A stretch of 40,732 nucleotides of DNA. It comes from an uncultured Bacilli bacterium. Its GTDB lineage: Bacteria > Bacillota_I > Bacilli_A > RFN20 > CAG-288. A model generated the notes under the pieces. The model was given only the letters and a program-made list of their open reading frames with translations. It was not told where the DNA came from and searched no databases. Below are positions 39,300 through 40,732 of this stretch, piece by piece; the stretch's first letter is position 1, and the number at the start of each line of letters is the position of its first letter. The translations under genes and the position numbers were made by a program. The stretch is from the NCBI GenBank assembly GCA_944371605.1, contig CALVXU010000032.1, positions 1 through 40,732 of the forward strand, read 5' to 3'.

Positions 39300-40732
39300 T
39301 TATCTTTTCCTTGTGGTTTTTTAGGCAATCCAGGCATAGTCATCACAGCACCTGTTAGCGGAACAATGAATTTGGCACCTTCAAAAATTCTTAAATCTTT
39401 GACATGAATAGTATGTGAAGGTACATTTAGCAATTTACTGTTGTCGCTCAATGAATTAGGAGTTTTACTCATGCAAACAAAATAATTATGTGCCTCTGTC
39501 TTATTGAGTTCCAAGAGTTTTTGATAAACATTTGGAGAATACTCTACATCATGTGCACCATATATCTTTTTTGAAATAGTTTCTATTTTGGTGAATAAAT
39601 CATCTTCTTTAGACACTATCGGCTTATAGCAAGTTGTTGTGGTATCAAGAATCTCGACAACTTTTTGAGCTAAATCTTTGGCACCTGTTGCTCCATCAGA
39701 ATAAGACGTGTTTAGACTATATGGAATGTTTTTGTCCTCTAAATGCTTAATTATCGCTTCGGTCTCTTCTACATCATCGGTTGAAAAATGATTGATAGCA
39801 ACGAGAACAGGAATGTTATAAAAAGTAGTATTTTCTATATGTTTATCTAGGTTGGCTAGTCCTATTTTTACAGCATCAACGTTTTTAATACTTAAATCAT
39901 CAAATTTAACTCCACCATGTAACTTCAATGCCCTCACAGAGCAAACCATCACTATTAAATCCGGATTAAATCTGCCTATTTGTGATACTATATCTAAATA
40001 TTTTTCCATACCCAAATCGCTTCCGAATCCTGCTTCAGTGACAACATAATCTGCCAATCTTAAGCTTAAATCAGTAGCGATGATTGAATTAGTCCCATGA
40101 GCGATATTAGCAAACGGCCCACCATGGATTAATGCTGGCGTTGAATAGAGGGTTTGAGCGAGATTTGGATATAAAGCATGATGAATAAGTCTTTTAATAG
40201 AGTTTCGTATTTTTAAGTCTCTAACATGAATCTCTTCACCTGTTTTTGAATAAGCGACTAAAATATCATCAATGCGATTTAAGAAATCTTCTTCATTTGT
40301 CGCTAAACAGAATATAGCCATGATTTCAGAGGCGGCAGTGATCACAAAAGAGCTTTCGTGTTTTTGACCATCTTTAGGATTTAATGCGACCTCTATTTTT
40401 CTTAAAGAGCGATCGTTCATGTCCATCGCACGTGGAAAAACAATCTTTTCTGGGTCGACATTTAGTTCAGAATTTTGATAAGCTTCATTGTCAACCATGC
40501 TGACGATGAGATTGTTGATGCTGGTGATAGCGTGTAAATCGCCTGTGAAATGAAGATTGATGTCTTCTTCTGGATATAGAGTTGCCTTTCCTCCACCACA
40601 ACCGCCTCCTTTAACTCCGAAGACCGGACCCAATGATGGTTCTCTTAAGCACGCTATGACTTGTTTATTTAAAGCGTTTAAGCCATCCGCTAATCCGATA
40701 GCAGTGGTTGTTTTTCCTTCCCCAGCCTTAGT
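39296..40732 (-). CDS. fhs: Formate-tetrahydrofolate ligase, N-terminal part outside the window
   Basis: Fhs makes 10-formyl-tetrahydrofolate from formate, ATP and tetrahydrofolate. The reading frame is open to the right edge, so the gene is partial: 479 codons of a usual length near 557 are present. The P-loop-like TKAGEGKTTT is the first segment seen, followed by REPSLGPVFGVKGGG and EDINLHFTGDLHAI, all typical, and the C-terminus MPGLPKKPQ is complete. An apparent start at 40633 is an internal TTG within SLGP and should not be used. It is translated just before folD; the two form a one-carbon unit. Confidence 0.95.
   Translation of the reverse strand, partial: TKAGEGKTTTAIGLADGLNALNKQVIACLREPSLGPVFGVKGGGCGGGKATLYPEEDINLHFTGDLHAITSINNLIVSMVDNEAYQNSELNVDPEKIVFPRAMDMNDRSLRKIEVALNPKDGQKHESSFVITAASEIMAIFCLATNEEDFLNRIDDILVAYSKTGEEIHVRDLKIRNSIKRLIHHALYPNLAQTLYSTPALIHGGPFANIAHGTNSIIATDLSLRLADYVVTEAGFGSDLGMEKYLDIVSQIGRFNPDLIVMVCSVRALKLHGGVKFDDLSIKNVDAVKIGLANLDKHIENTTFYNIPVLVAINHFSTDDVEETEAIIKHLEDKNIPYSLNTSYSDGATGAKDLAQKVVEILDTTTTCYKPIVSKEDDLFTKIETISKKIYGAHDVEYSPNVYQKLLELNKTEAHNYFVCMSKTPNSLSDNSKLLNVPSHTIHVKDLRIFEGAKFIVPLTGAVMTMPGLPKKPQGKDK

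Noticed and set aside
40631..40633. TTG as start of fhs
   Set aside because: The frame stays open to the window edge and encodes conserved Fhs sequence (TKAGEGKTTT and REPSLGP), so this TTG is an internal leucine codon.
1..40732. CRISPR arrays, insertion sequences, prophage genes, tRNA or rRNA genes
   Set aside because: No regular repeat-spacer pattern, transposase, integrase, phage structural gene or tRNA-like cloverleaf was found on reading both strands.

Overview
The window reads as a chromosomal segment of an AT-rich, low-GC Gram-positive bacterium, probably an uncultured gut member of the Bacilli on the Erysipelotrichia/Mollicutes-relative side (inference from gene families, lipoprotein signals, AGGAGG ribosome binding sites and TATAAT promoters; I could not run a phylogeny). 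Tryptophan is encoded by TGG and TGA is used as a stop, so the standard bacterial code applies and not the Mycoplasma code. No rRNA, tRNA, insertion sequence, prophage or CRISPR array was seen.

Layout. 1-2.5 kb: two tandem NifU-type Fe-S scaffold proteins, a PduL-type phosphotransacylase and a zinc-dependent phospholipase C-like protein. 2.5-7.8 kb: a tight operon for an Rnf-like membrane redox complex in the order rnfC-D-G-E-A, then a NusG-II-domain protein and a Gx-transporter protein. 7.8-10.8 kb: TSCPD protein, metK and an Orn/Lys/Arg decarboxylase. 10.8-12.0 kb (minus): YcxB-like membrane protein. 12.0-14.7 kb: a structured leader, a small membrane protein, and a LytTR response regulator with a GHKL histidine kinase. 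14.9-20.1 kb: a domain-swapped, doubly membrane-anchored GH3 glycosidase and an esterase lipoprotein behind a promoter with a perfect cre-like operator. 20.4-26.5 kb: a lipoprotein, hibernation factor hpf, an ApbE-family lipoprotein, a HAD phosphatase and two unknown proteins. 26.6-31.4 kb: a 34-residue basic peptide, an 88-residue unknown, MazG-like, coaX, comEC, comEA, greA. 31.5-40.7 kb: nucleoside kinase, cold-shock protein, two fused ABC ATPase-permeases, a divergent folD and the 3' part of fhs, which runs off the right edge.

How it fits together. The Fe-S scaffolds, the Rnf-like complex and the ApbE flavin transferase form a redox set: ApbE would attach FMN to RnfG and RnfD. The most unusual point is that this Rnf has no RnfB in the operon and that three of the four cysteines known to hold the intramembrane Fe-S centre in RnfA/RnfE appear to be replaced, while RnfC keeps all eight cluster cysteines. 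The GH3/esterase pair looks like a surface glycan-degrading unit under catabolite control. folD and fhs form a one-carbon folate pair, but the FolD has lost canonical active-site residues by eye. Several small or regulatory items lie outside the usual gene calls: the 34-residue basic peptide with its own promoter and terminator, a comEA start site whose ribosome binding site is inside a terminator, a probably leaderless apbE, and a family of cre-like palindromes.
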